In this document: positions 8,650 through 17,017 of the stretch, one piece after another
Numbering within the stretch: position 1 is the first letter of the stretch
Layout: each line of letters starts with the position of its first letter
Origin: Rhodobacter flavimaris
Lineage (GTDB): Bacteria; Pseudomonadota; Alphaproteobacteria; Rhodobacterales; Rhodobacteraceae
Assembly: GCF_021378075.1 (NCBI RefSeq)
Contig: NZ_JAJUOS010000007.1
Location: 146,100-210,099 of the forward strand
DNA length: 64,000 nt
Reading direction: 5' to 3'
The notes under the pieces: generated by a model
The model's database searches: none
What the model was told of the DNA's origin: nothing
Seen by the model: the letters and a program-made list of their open reading frames with translations, nothing else
Made by a program: the position numbers and the translations under genes

Positions 8650-9342
8650 TCAATCGCGAAAGCGGATCGCGTGCAGCGCGCCGCCGTGACGTTTGAGCCA
8701 AGCACGCTCGGGCCCGTATCCGGGGCGCAAACGTTCCACGACATCCCAGAAGGCTTGCGAGTGGTTCATCTCGGCCAGATGCGCCACCTCATGCGCCGCG
8801 ACATAGTCGAGCACGCCGGGCGGGGCCATGATCAGCCGCCAGCTGTAGCTAAGCGAGCCGTCATGCGCACAGGAGCCCCAACGCGAGCGCGTGTCGCGCA
8901 GAGTGATCCGCTTGAAGGGGCGGCCAAGCGCGGTCGCGTAGCCCTCGGTGGCGGCCTGCAGGCGGCGCCGGGCACAATGCTTGAAGAATGCCTCCAGCCG
9001 GGCGCCCAGCCGGTCCTCGCCCGCGGCAAGGATCAGCCTGTCGTCCTCGACCTTCGGGGCGCGCACCGCGCCCGGAACCAGCATCATCTGGCGGCCTTCG
9101 AAGGGTATCGTCCCGCCGAAGACCGGGCGGGAGACATCCGGCATCGCCGCCAGCGTGCGGCGCAGCCACTCGGCCTGGCTGCGGGCAAAGGCCAGCGCTT
9201 CTGCCTCGCGCGCGCGCGCCGGCAGCGTCAGGGTCACCTGCCCGTCGATCCGCGAGACCCGCAGGCTGAATCGCCGCGCCCGCGCCGAGCGGCGCAGCTG
9301 CAAGGCGATCTCGGGCATCTCGGGCAGGATCAGACGGCTCAT
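8650..9342 (-). CDS. YgjP-like M48-type zinc metallopeptidase
   Basis: 230 residues. The C-terminal catalytic segment DYVAAHEVAHLAEMNHSQAFW carries HEVAH (HExxH) and a third His in NHS, as in YgjP/WLM-type minigluzincins. RSARARRFSLRVSR near the N-terminus and DTRSRWGSCAHDGSLSYSWRLIMAP before the zinc motif are also characteristic of this family. No signal peptide is seen, so it is cytosolic. ATG 9342 is preferred over a GTG at 9414 because GGAG lies 6 bp upstream of it. The physiological substrate is unknown for the family in general. Confidence 0.85.
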   Translation of the reverse strand: MSRLILPEMPEIALQLRRSARARRFSLRVSRIDGQVTLTLPARAREAEALAFARSQAEWLRRTLAAMPDVSRPVFGGTIPFEGRQMMLVPGAVRAPKVEDDRLILAAGEDRLGARLEAFFKHCARRRLQAATEGYATALGRPFKRITLRDTRSRWGSCAHDGSLSYSWRLIMAPPGVLDYVAAHEVAHLAEMNHSQAFWDVVERLRPGYGPERAWLKRHGGALHAIRFRD

Positions 9343-9475
9343 CGGCGACTCCGGGCGGCTCTGTCGCGCCTGTGAGCGCGCCTTGGCGAATTTGGCGCGA
9401 AAAGGCTTTGACACCCCGCGCCTAGTATGGCACGTGGCGACGACTCTCTAATCAGAGCGATGCTAGGAGAATTCC

Positions 9476-9802
9476 ATGCCGAAAGAGGAATGGGGCGTCA
9501 AGCGCCTCTGCCCGCATTGCGCGAGCCGGTTCTATGATCTGGCCCAAGATCCGATGACCTGCCCGGTCTGCTCGAACAGCTTCACGCTGGAGAGCCTGAC
9601 GGCGGGCCGTGGCCGTGTTCTGGTCGCCGACAAAGCGGCGAGCCGCGAGCGCGACCTGGACGTGGACGATCTGGGCGATGACGATCTGGACGACGATTCC
9701 GGTGACGTCGATCTCGACGATGATCTGCTCGAGGATGACGAGGACGACAACGTCTCGCTCGACGATATCGCCGATGTCAGCGCGGGCGACGACGACAACT
9801 GA
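9476..9802 (+). CDS. TIGR02300 family (FYDLN acid domain) protein
   Basis: 108 residues. The N-terminal zinc ribbon has CPHC (Cys12, Cys15) and CPVC (Cys29, Cys32) flanking the family hallmark SRFYDLAQDP. The C-terminal half (about residues 58-108) is extremely acidic, nearly all Asp with some Glu, Leu and Val, and is predicted disordered. The family is restricted to alphaproteobacteria and has no assigned biochemical function that I know of. Its strong ribosome site is AGGAGAATTCC. It is followed by an intrinsic terminator and the tRNA-Ala gene. Confidence 0.9.
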   Translation: MPKEEWGVKRLCPHCASRFYDLAQDPMTCPVCSNSFTLESLTAGRGRVLVADKAASRERDLDVDDLGDDDLDDDSGDVDLDDDLLEDDEDDNVSLDDIADVSAGDDDN

Positions 9803-9826
9803 TTGGCCGTTTCGATGGCTTGTGAC

Positions 9827-9860
9827 AGGCGCGGGGCATTGCTCCGCGCCTTGTCTTTTT
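9827..9860 (+). terminator. Intrinsic terminator after the FYDLN gene
   Basis: A 10-bp stem from GGCGCGGGGC (9828-9837) pairing with GCTCCGCGCC (9841-9850, one G-T pair), loop ATT, followed by TTGTCTTTTT. Confidence 0.8.
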
Positions 9861-9921
9861 GGCGCCCGCTGGCAGGTTTCGAGGCGTCGAAAAATTTTCC
9901 GGCTAAGCCGCGAAATTCCTC

Positions 9922-9950
9922 TTGCGCCCATCCGGTGGTCACCGTATACG
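9922..9950 (+). promoter_or_regulatory. Candidate promoter of tRNA-Ala
   Basis: TTGCGC (9922-9927) and TATACG (9945-9950) are separated by 17 bp and lie 46 bp upstream of the mature tRNA 5' end, a plausible sigma-70 promoter position. Confidence 0.5.
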
Positions 9951-9995
9951 ACGCCCCACGCAAGGCGGTACACACCGCCGCGCGAGACCTCCGGT

Positions 9996-10071
<76 letters not shown>

Positions 10072-10304
10072 AATCTCCTCATTTGACAACACGACACGCA
10101 ACCTGTTGCAGATGAAGAGTTATTTTCGGCAGCCGATCAACAGGCCATCGCGACTCCACGCATAAGTGGCCCATCCTACCGAACATCGGGATCGGCCAAG
10201 AGCCCCTTTGCGGGGTTCTCTCCAAATCAGAGCGAGGCGCCTGACTTTGGGTATCGCCACGCGTCTCCACCCCCTTCGTGGCCTCTAAGGCGCCAAGGTA
10301 GCCC
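10072..10304. other. 233-bp gap after tRNA-Ala with no recognised gene
   Basis: I find no convincing ORF. A small hairpin, GAGCCCC around a TTTGC loop pairing with GGGGTTCTC (about 10200-10220), is the only structure noticed and has no T-tract. The region separates the tRNA from a minus-strand small secreted protein. Confidence 0.5.
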
Positions 10305-10604
10305 TTAGGGGCAGGCGCTTTCGTCGCCCGCCTTGCAGTGGTACTGCCCAACGACGGCTTCGGCCTCGGCGAACACCGCTGCGCCTGCCCCGTTCAGGCA
10401 GGTCTGAAAATCCTCGGCGTCGGCGAGGTAGTCCGTGACTGCGCCCTTACACATTTCGCGATCCAGGTCATCGGCGAAGGTGCCATCCTCCAGTATGCAG
10501 GACGGCGGGGTGGGTTCGCTGCAGAAAACCATCGCTTGTACGGAACCCGCCGCCAGACTCAGGACGAATACACAAGCCGCTAGAAAATATAATGAATTTG
10601 CCAC
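10305..10604 (-). CDS. Small secreted protein with six cysteines, unknown function
   Basis: 99 residues. Residues 1-24 look like a Sec signal peptide (hydrophobic core YFLAACVFVLSLAAG, cleavage probably after VQA). The mature part has six Cys (28, 36, 52, 69, 90, 98), enough for three disulfides, and is acidic. I do not recognise the family. The start is GTG at 10604, supported by GGAGAG about 6 bp upstream. It stands alone between a tRNA and the tct operon and is a little less GC-rich than its neighbours. A periplasmic or extracellular location is inferred from the signal and Cys pairs. Confidence 0.7.
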   Translation of the reverse strand: MANSLYFLAACVFVLSLAAGSVQAMVFCSEPTPPSCILEDGTFADDLDREMCKGAVTDYLADAEDFQTCLNGAGAAVFAEAEAVVGQYHCKAGDESACP

Positions 10605-10692
10605 CGAGCTCTCTCCAGATACGTCTGCGAACCAGTGACAGCGGGGCAGTTTCGAGCTGGCTATAGGCCAACGCCCTGATCGATTTCATAGA

Positions 10693-10727
10693 GAAAATGC
10701 AAAGGGGCCGCGCTTGGCACGGCCCCT
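10693..10727 (-). terminator. Intrinsic terminator of tctCBA
   Basis: On the minus strand AGGGGCCG (10727-10720) and CGGCCCCT (10710-10703) pair around a nine-base loop and are followed by TTTGCATTTTC. It lies 27 bp after the tctA stop. Confidence 0.75.
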
Positions 10728-10753
10728 AAGCGTTGCAAACGGAGACGACAGTC

Positions 10754-12292
10754 TCAGTCGATCACCGAGCCCTCGGCATCGCCGCGCTGGCGCATTCGCA
10801 TCTTGACCATGCGGCCCACGAAAACCGGCAGCAGGAAGCCCAGGATCGCGATGGCCCAGAGCGCGATCGACAGGGGGCTGTCGATCAAGGTGAACCAGTT
10901 GCCGTTGTCGATGGTGATCGCGCGGCGCAGGTTGTTCTCCATCGCGTTGCCAAGCAGCGTGCCCAGGATGATCGGCACCAGCGGCACATCGAACTTGCGC
11001 AGTCCCCAGCCCATGATGCCGAAGCCGATCATCACCAGCAGATCGAAGCTCGAGCCCGAGATCCCGTAGATCCCGACGAAGCTGACCATCGCCACGACAG
11101 GCATCAGGATGCGCGGCGGGATCATCAGCACGCGGGTGAAGATACCCACCATCGGGATATTCATCGCCAGCAGCATGAAGTTCGCGATGAACAGCGCCGC
11201 GATCAGGCCCCAAACGACGTCCGGGTTGTTGGCGAACAGAAGCGGTCCCGGCGTGATGTTGAGTGAAAGCAGAACCGCCAGCAGAACGGCCGTGGTGCCA
11301 GACCCCGGCACGCCCAGCGCCAGCATCGGCACCAGCGCGCCACCTGCGGCCGCGTTGTTGCCAGCCTCAGGGGCGGCAACGCCGCGCGGGTCGCCCTTAC
11401 CGAAGGTGCCCTTGCGGTCCACCAGGCGCTTCTCCATCGAATAGGAGATGAACGACCCAAGCGACGCGCCCGCGCCCGGCAGAACGCCTGCAAGGAAGCC
11501 CAGGAAGGACGAACGCAACATGGTCGGCGTGCATTCCTTGACCATCGCGGCGGGCGGCGTCAGCCGTCCGACCGTCAGCTTGCGCCCGGCGGCATCGGCG
11601 GCGCCGTGGCGCTCTTCGAGGAAGATGAAGACCTCGGACAGCGCAAACAGACCGACGATCGCGACGAGGAAGTCGAGCCCGTCATAAAGGTGCACCTCAC
11701 CGAAGGTGAAACGCGGAACGCCCGTTTGCGTATCGACGCCGATCATCGCCAGCCCAAGGCCCAACGCCGCGGCAAAGGCCGACTTCGCCTGATTGGTCGA
11801 GCTGACCCCGCCAAGCGTCATGAAGGCCAGCGCGAAGAGCGCGAAATACTCGGCCGGGCCGAACAGCAGCGCGATCTTGACCAGCTGCGGCGCCAGCAGA
11901 ATCAGGCCCCAGGTCGCAAGGAACGAGCCCACGAAGGACGCGATGCCCGAGATCGCCAGCGCCTCGCCCGCCATGCCCTTCTGGGCCATCGGGTAGCCGT
12001 CAAGACAGGTCATCATCGCGGGCTCATCGCCCGGAATATTGAGCAGGATCGACGAGATCCGCCCGCCATACATCGCCCCGTAATAGACCGAGGTCAGCAG
12101 GATCAGCGCGGGCGTGGCCCCCAGCCCCAGCGAGAAGGCCAGCGGGATCAGGATCGCAACACCGTTCGAGGGGCCAAGGCCGGGCAGTGCGCCCATGATC
12201 GTGCCCAGGAAACAGCCCAGCAGGGCAAGGCCCAGATTCTGCCAGGTCAGCGCGACGGCGAAACCATCGCCAAGGGAAGACAGGAGTTCCAT
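10754..12292 (-). CDS. tctA: Tripartite tricarboxylate transporter large permease TctA
   Basis: 512 residues, the usual length of the large integral membrane subunit, with about 10-12 predicted helices. The duplicated Gly/Pro-rich family motif appears as TIMGALPGLGPSNGVAILIP (about 31-50) and again as GFLAGVLPGAGASLGSFISY (about 265-285). The internal PEAGNNAAAGGALVPMLALGVPGS motif is typical of TctA. It imports a carboxylate such as citrate delivered by TctC, coupled to an ion gradient. The start is supported by GAGGAACC. tctB lies 9 bp upstream in the same operon. Confidence 0.95.
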   Translation of the reverse strand: MELLSSLGDGFAVALTWQNLGLALLGCFLGTIMGALPGLGPSNGVAILIPLAFSLGLGATPALILLTSVYYGAMYGGRISSILLNIPGDEPAMMTCLDGYPMAQKGMAGEALAISGIASFVGSFLATWGLILLAPQLVKIALLFGPAEYFALFALAFMTLGGVSSTNQAKSAFAAALGLGLAMIGVDTQTGVPRFTFGEVHLYDGLDFLVAIVGLFALSEVFIFLEERHGAADAAGRKLTVGRLTPPAAMVKECTPTMLRSSFLGFLAGVLPGAGASLGSFISYSMEKRLVDRKGTFGKGDPRGVAAPEAGNNAAAGGALVPMLALGVPGSGTTAVLLAVLLSLNITPGPLLFANNPDVVWGLIAALFIANFMLLAMNIPMVGIFTRVLMIPPRILMPVVAMVSFVGIYGISGSSFDLLVMIGFGIMGWGLRKFDVPLVPIILGTLLGNAMENNLRRAITIDNGNWFTLIDSPLSIALWAIAILGFLLPVFVGRMVKMRMRQRGDAEGSVID

Positions 12293-12301
12293 GGTTCCTC
12301 C

Positions 12302-12733
12302 TCAGAATCCAAGCGGGCCGCGGGCCAGCGACAGCCCCAGAGCCAGGTGGAAGACGACGTAGATGCCGACCGACGTGCCGACCCCGGTCAGCGCCGCACC
12401 GATCGGCGCCGATCCAAGGCGCCAGGACAGGTAGGCAGCGGCGAAGGCGGTCGCGATGACGAAACCGGCCACCGGCAGCAACTCGGCGTAAAGCACCATG
12501 ACGACGACAGCAGCGGCCAGTTCGGCCAGTCGGCCAAAGGCGGGCCAGTGCGGCTCGGCGTCCGGGCGCAGGAAGATCACGGCCGAGCTGAGACCGAAGA
12601 TCGTTGCAATGATAAGCGGGAAGGCTTTGGGTCCGACGGCGTCCGACAGGAAGCTCTCTTCGATCTGAAGCGCGGCATATGCGTAGCCGAGTGCCAGAAA
12701 CACGCCGAACGCACCGAAGATACGGTCACTCAT
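12302..12733 (-). CDS. tctB: Tripartite tricarboxylate transporter small permease TctB
   Basis: 143 residues with four predicted membrane helices. It begins with MSDRIFGAFGVFLALGYAYA and contains VGPKAFPLIIA, matching the usual 'G..FFP' region after the first helix of TctB. It is the small membrane subunit partner of TctA. ATG 12733 is preferred because AGGAGA lies 7 bp upstream; the longer frame to 12796 is not TctB-like. It lies between tctC and tctA. Confidence 0.9.
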   Translation of the reverse strand: MSDRIFGAFGVFLALGYAYAALQIEESFLSDAVGPKAFPLIIATIFGLSSAVIFLRPDAEPHWPAFGRLAELAAAVVVMVLYAELLPVAGFVIATAFAAAYLSWRLGSAPIGAALTGVGTSVGIYVVFHLALGLSLARGPLGF

Positions 12734-12820
12734 GTGAACTCTCCTATGCGGCAGGAATTGGTTGGGGCGGTCGGCCCAGACCGCCCCAGGGATCAAGCAG
12801 GGTGAGGAAAGGGGTAGCCC

Positions 12821-13798
12821 TTACTTGATGATCCCGATTTCTTTCGAGATGGACTGGATCTGCGCCACCGACTCGGCGACGAAGGCCTCAAACGCTGCGC
12901 CTTGCAGGTCGAGCGGGGCCATGCCGTTCGCAGCCATGGTTTCCTTCCACTCGGGCGAGGCATAAAGCTTGCCGATCTTCTCGACCCACATGTTGTAGGC
13001 GTCATCCGACATGCCCTTGGGGGCGTAGAATCCGCGCCAGTTCGCGCCGAGGGCGTCGACGCCCTGCTCTTTCGCGGTCGGGAACTTGTTGAACTCACCT
13101 TCCAGGCGCTCGGGGGCGAGCACCGCAATCACCTTGATATCGCCCGAATCGACGAAGCCCTTGGCTTCCGAGATATCGCCGGTGAAGGCCTGCACCGAAC
13201 CCGCCAGAAGCTGGGTCACCGCCTCGCCGCCGCCATCGAAGGCCACGTATTTGACCGTGCGCACATCGTCGATGCCATAGGCATTGGCCGCGATCAGCAC
13301 CTTGAGGTGGTCCCAGCCGCCCACGGCCGAACCGCCCGCCACCGACACCGAGGCCGGGTCATTCTTGATCATGTCCAGCAGCTCGGGCAGCGTGTTGATC
13401 GGGCTGTTGGCCGCAACCGCGATCATGCCGTAATCGGCACCGACCGAGGCGACCCAACGCACCTGATCCATCGTGTTGCCCGGATAGGCGCCCTGCGCCA
13501 GACGGGTCGCGGTCGCCGACGAGGCCGCCACGATCAGGTCATTGCTGTCGTTGCGCTTGTTGACCACTTCGGCATAGGCCACGCCACCGCCGCCACCGGC
13601 GAGGTTCACGACCTGCATGGTCTTGTCGATCATGCCCAGATCCTGAAGCGACTTGCCGACCTGACGGCAGGTGAAGTCCCAGCCGCCGCCCGGGTTCGCG
13701 GGCGCGATGCACTCGGGGTTTTCCTGCGCGGCTGCCATCGTGCCGACCAGACCGAAACCGACCACGGCGAGCGCCGTGCGGATTGCTTTGAAAGCCAT
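12821..13798 (-). CDS. tctC: Tripartite tricarboxylate transporter substrate-binding protein TctC
   Basis: 325 residues. A signal peptide covers about residues 1-24 (cleavage near MAAAQ). The mature protein carries the TctC/Bug-family pattern: ECIAPANPGGGWDFTCR at the N-terminus, NLAGGGGGVAYAEVV, AGGSAVGGWDHLKVLIA and AFDGGGEAVTQLLAG. It binds a carboxylate in the periplasm and delivers it to TctBA. The start is supported by GGAGGAGAACAAT. The substrate cannot be fixed from sequence; a di- or tricarboxylate is expected from the family. It is first in the operon and divergent from tctD. Confidence 0.93.
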   Translation of the reverse strand: MAFKAIRTALAVVGFGLVGTMAAAQENPECIAPANPGGGWDFTCRQVGKSLQDLGMIDKTMQVVNLAGGGGGVAYAEVVNKRNDSNDLIVAASSATATRLAQGAYPGNTMDQVRWVASVGADYGMIAVAANSPINTLPELLDMIKNDPASVSVAGGSAVGGWDHLKVLIAANAYGIDDVRTVKYVAFDGGGEAVTQLLAGSVQAFTGDISEAKGFVDSGDIKVIAVLAPERLEGEFNKFPTAKEQGVDALGANWRGFYAPKGMSDDAYNMWVEKIGKLYASPEWKETMAANGMAPLDLQGAAFEAFVAESVAQIQSISKEIGIIK

Positions 13799-13869
13799 AT
13801 TGTTCTCCTCCACGTTTCGACCCCTGCGGTCATGCCGCCGGGTCTGTGCCAAGGAACTTACGAGTTGAA

Positions 13870-13888
13870 CCTGTCACCAACCTGTCAC
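13870..13888. promoter_or_regulatory. Direct-repeat operator CTGTCAC-N4-CTGTCAC (11-bp period), site 1
   Basis: Two copies of CCTGTCAC start at 13870 and 13881, one DNA turn apart, in the intergenic region between divergent tctC and tctD (33 bp before the tctD start, 72 bp before tctC). OmpR-family regulators bind tandem direct repeats of this spacing, and TctD is the obvious candidate. Read toward tctC, the repeat is followed after about 10 bp by TAAGTT, a possible -10 box. The motif also resembles a PhoB box. A second copy lies at 18592-18609. Confidence 0.6.
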
Positions 13889-13920
13889 AGGATCGCCGAC
13901 ACCCTTGGGAGGGGGGCGCA

Positions 13921-14592
13921 ATGCGAATCTTGCTGGTCGAGGATGCTCCGGATCTGGCCGAGGCGACGCAACGCCAACTCAGCCAAAGCGGGTTTGCCTG
14001 CGATCTCGCCATGACCCTGCGCGACGCCGAGGATTGCCTGGATGTGCAGCGCTATGATGCGGCGGTGCTGGATATCAACCTGCCCGATGGCTCGGGGACG
14101 GACCTGTTGCGCGACATTCGCCGACGTAAGCTACCGATGCCCGTGCTGATGCTGACCGCGCAGTTTTCGGTGGATGACAAGCTCTCGGCCTTCGGTCTCG
14201 GGGCGGACGACTACCTTACCAAGCCCTTCGATCACCGCGAACTGGCGGCACGGCTGCACGCGCTCTTGCGCCGCGACAAGGCCGAGCGGTCGAGCGAAGT
14301 CACTCTGGGGCGGCTCAGCTACAACGCCACCGGGGGCGTCGCGAGCGTGGCGGGCGAGCGGCTGGACCTGACGCGGCGCGAATTCTCGCTTCTGGGGATG
14401 CTGCTCAAGCATCGCGGGCAGGTGGTGAATAAAGAGCGCCTGCACGAGGGGCTTTATTCCTTTGACGACGCTATCGTCGGGGTGAACGCGGTCGAGCTTT
14501 ATATCGCGCGGCTGCGCAAAAAGCTGGCGGGCAGCGGGGTCGAGATCCGCACCCTGCGCGGGCAGGGCTACAGCCTTGACGCCGATGACTGA
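13921..14592 (+). CDS. tctD: OmpR-family response regulator TctD
   Basis: 223 residues. The receiver domain (1-115) has the acidic pair Glu7-Asp8, phosphoacceptor Asp51 in AVLDINLPDGSG and KPFD near the end. The C-terminal OmpR/PhoB winged helix (about 125-220) includes LTRREFSLLGMLLKHRGQVVNKERL and VELYIARLRKKL. With the adjacent histidine kinase it should activate tctCBA when substrate is present. The start at ATG 13921 follows GGGAGGGGGGCGCA. It overlaps the kinase gene by 8 bp. Confidence 0.93.
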   Translation: MRILLVEDAPDLAEATQRQLSQSGFACDLAMTLRDAEDCLDVQRYDAAVLDINLPDGSGTDLLRDIRRRKLPMPVLMLTAQFSVDDKLSAFGLGADDYLTKPFDHRELAARLHALLRRDKAERSSEVTLGRLSYNATGGVASVAGERLDLTRREFSLLGMLLKHRGQVVNKERLHEGLYSFDDAIVGVNAVELYIARLRKKLAGSGVEIRTLRGQGYSLDADD

Positions 14593-15979
14593 ATCGCCGC
14601 GCAGCGCCTCGACCCTGTCGCTCAGCGCCCGGCTTGCGGGCGGTCTGGTCGTGCTGCTGGTGGTCGGCGGCGTGGTGCTGTCGCTTGCCACCTTCGCCTA
14701 TGGCCGTGCCGCGGCGCGCGAGGCCTTCGACCGCCTGCTGGTGGGGGCGGCCAGTTCCATCGCCGCCTCGGTTTCTGTGATTGAGGGCGCGGCGGTGGTG
14801 GACCTGCCGGTCTCGGCCTTCGATCTGCTTGCCCTCGCCCCCGAGGACCGCATCGCCTACCAGGTGCGCGGCGTCGATGGCGCGGTGCTGACGGGCTATG
14901 CAGACCTGCCGCAGCCACCTCCGTCGCGCCTCGTCACCAGCGGGCCGGTCTATTACGACGCCGCCTTCACCGGCGAGCCTGCACGCTTCATCCGCCTGAC
15001 CCGGCGCTTCGCCGAGCGCGACCTGTCGGGCACGATCGAGGTGATCGTCGGGCAGACCCTGCGCGAGCGCAACGCCCTGGCCGAGGATATCGCGCTCAAC
15101 GCCCTGATGGGTCTGGCCATAGGCGGGGCTGCGGTGGTTCTGCTGGCGGTGCTGGTCGTGCGCTCGGCGCTGCGCCCGCTGGACGAACTGGCATTGGCCT
15201 TGGCCGGGCGCGACCCGCAAGATCTGACGGCGATTTCCACCGCTGTCCCGCGCGAGGTCGCAAGCCTTGTGGGCGCGGTCAACGGCTTCATGGCGCGGCT
15301 GGATCGACAGTTCGACGCGATGCGCAACCTGATTTCAGATTCCGCCCATCAGCTGCGCACCCCCGTCGCCGCGCTGCGCGCGCAGGCGGATCTGGCGACG
15401 CAGGAAACCGACCCCGACCGGCGCAACCGCCTGATCGGGCGCATCCATGATCGCAGCGTCAGTCTCGGGCGGTTGCTCGACCAGATGCTCAGCCGGGCGC
15501 TGGTCATCCACCGCATCGACTCGGCCCGGCGCGAAGCCGTGGACCTGCGCGACATCGCCCTTGATATCGTCGAGTCGGGCGATCACCAGCTTATCGCCCC
15601 GGGTGCCGAGGTCCGCCTTGAGATTGGCGAGGCGCCCGTGATCGTGCAGGGCGATCCGCTTTCGCTTGGCGAGGCCGCCAAGAACCTGTTTCGTAACGCG
15701 CTGGCGCATGGGCGCGCACCCATCGTGCTGGGGGCCGATGTGCAGGGCGCGCAGGCCCGGCTCTGGGTGCAGGATGCCGGCCCCGGCCCCTCGGCCGCCG
15801 TGCGCACGCAGTTCGGCGGCCGTTTCGTGCGCAGCGCCGCCGCAGACGGGCGCAGCGCCGGGCTGGGCCTCTCGATCGCCGACTCGGTCGCGCGTGCCTT
15901 CGGCGGCCATCTCGCGCTTGAAGACCGCGCCGAGGGGTTCCGCGTCGTGATCATCCTGCCCCGATCGGGAGAGCGCTGA
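14585..15979 (+). CDS. tctE: Sensor histidine kinase TctE
   Basis: 464 residues. Transmembrane helix 1 is about 15-42 (LAGGLVVLLVVGGVVLSLAT), followed by a periplasmic 2CSK-N-type sensor region to about 165 and helix 2 around 170-195. The DHp domain has phospho-acceptor His255 in SAHQLRTPVAALRAQ. The HATPase domain includes NLFRNALAHG, DAGPGP and GLGLSIAD. The start is ATG 14585, inside the end of tctD. It ends by overlapping the downstream binding-protein gene as TGATG. It should control TctD phosphorylation in response to carboxylates. Confidence 0.92.
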   Translation: MTESPRSASTLSLSARLAGGLVVLLVVGGVVLSLATFAYGRAAAREAFDRLLVGAASSIAASVSVIEGAAVVDLPVSAFDLLALAPEDRIAYQVRGVDGAVLTGYADLPQPPPSRLVTSGPVYYDAAFTGEPARFIRLTRRFAERDLSGTIEVIVGQTLRERNALAEDIALNALMGLAIGGAAVVLLAVLVVRSALRPLDELALALAGRDPQDLTAISTAVPREVASLVGAVNGFMARLDRQFDAMRNLISDSAHQLRTPVAALRAQADLATQETDPDRRNRLIGRIHDRSVSLGRLLDQMLSRALVIHRIDSARREAVDLRDIALDIVESGDHQLIAPGAEVRLEIGEAPVIVQGDPLSLGEAAKNLFRNALAHGRAPIVLGADVQGAQARLWVQDAGPGPSAAVRTQFGGRFVRSAAADGRSAGLGLSIADSVARAFGGHLALEDRAEGFRVVIILPRSGER

Positions 15980-17016
15980 TGATCCGCATGACCCTTCTGT
16001 TGCTCTGCCTCGCCCTGCCCGCCCGCGCGCAAGAGGTCCTGCGCGCCTTCGGGCCGGAAAACGCGCTGACCCGGCTGGTCCTGCGTACCACGACCGATGT
16101 CGACATCCTTGCCCCCACCGTGGACGAGTTCCTCGCGGCGCATCCGGGCGTCGCGATCGACTACGAGCAATGGGGCTCGAACGCGCTTTACCAGCGCAGC
16201 GCCGAGGAATGCGCTACGGGCGAAAGCGGCGCCGATATCGTGATCAGCTCGGCCGTCCACCAGATGATCAAGCTGGTCAACGACCGCTGCGCCGCCTCGT
16301 GGCAATCGTCCTACGGCATCGGCCTGCCCGATACGCTGCGCTGGCGCGACGAGATCTGGGGCGTGACCCGCGAACCGGCGGTGATGGTCTACAACCGCAG
16401 CCTCGTGCCGCCCGATCAGGTGCCGCGCACCCGCTTCGACCTGCTCGACCTGCTGCGCCCAGAGGATTCGCGCTACGCCGGGCGCATCGCCACCTACGAG
16501 ATCTCGCAATCCGGGCTTGGATACCTGTTCGCCTATATGGATTCGCAAGAGGCCACGACCTTCGGCGCGCTGATGGAAGCCTTCGCCCGCTCGGGCGCGG
16601 TGGCCACCTGCTGCTCGGCCGAGATCATCGACGGGGTGCAGCGCGGCGACTACCTGATCGCCTACAACATCCTTGGCTCCTACGCCGTGACCGAGGCGCA
16701 GCGCGACCCGAACCTCGGGATCGTCGCGCCGCGCGACTACACGCTGGTTCTGTCGCGCGCGCTGATCTTTCCGGGCAGCCGTGTGCGCCCCGAGGCGGGG
16801 GCGTTCCTCGACTTTCTGCTCTCGCCTGCGGGGCAACTCTCACTTGCCGCGAACAACCTAGCGATCAGCGCCGACAACCCGTCGATCAGCATCGAGGCCG
16901 ATGCGCCCGACAGCGCGCGCCGCCTGATCCCGCTGGCCCCCGCCCTGCTGGTCGCAATGGACCGCGCCAAGTCGGAGCAGTTCCTCTCCGACTGGCGCAA
17001 GACCTTCGCTCAGTAG
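15979..17016 (+). CDS. Periplasmic ABC-type substrate-binding protein coupled to tctDE
   Basis: 345 residues with a signal peptide ending near ARAQ (about residue 18). The fold resembles the ABC-transporter solute-binding proteins of the Fe3+/2-aminoethylphosphonate group (YEQWGSNALYQRS, TREPAVMVYNRSL, YNILGSYAV, APRDYTLVLSRALIFP, AGAFLDFLLSPAGQ). No ABC permease or ATPase is adjacent. Its start overlaps the tctE stop (TGATG), so it is translationally coupled to the kinase. I infer that it may act as a ligand-capturing accessory to the TctE periplasmic domain rather than as a transporter subunit. Family membership is well supported; the sensing role is inference from gene order. Confidence 0.8.
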   Translation: MIRMTLLLLCLALPARAQEVLRAFGPENALTRLVLRTTTDVDILAPTVDEFLAAHPGVAIDYEQWGSNALYQRSAEECATGESGADIVISSAVHQMIKLVNDRCAASWQSSYGIGLPDTLRWRDEIWGVTREPAVMVYNRSLVPPDQVPRTRFDLLDLLRPEDSRYAGRIATYEISQSGLGYLFAYMDSQEATTFGALMEAFARSGAVATCCSAEIIDGVQRGDYLIAYNILGSYAVTEAQRDPNLGIVAPRDYTLVLSRALIFPGSRVRPEAGAFLDFLLSPAGQLSLAANNLAISADNPSISIEADAPDSARRLIPLAPALLVAMDRAKSEQFLSDWRKTFAQ

Positions 17017-17017
17017 C

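Noticed and set aside
9408..9436. TTGACA upstream of the FYDLN gene
   Set aside because: Good -35 hexamer but the sequence at the proper -10 distance is CACGTG, a poor match.
13870..13888. PhoB box as the sole explanation for the direct repeats
   Set aside because: The spacers (CAAC and, at the second site, CCCT) are not A-rich as in typical PhoB boxes, and the site adjoins tctD, so TctD was preferred; PhoB remains an alternative.
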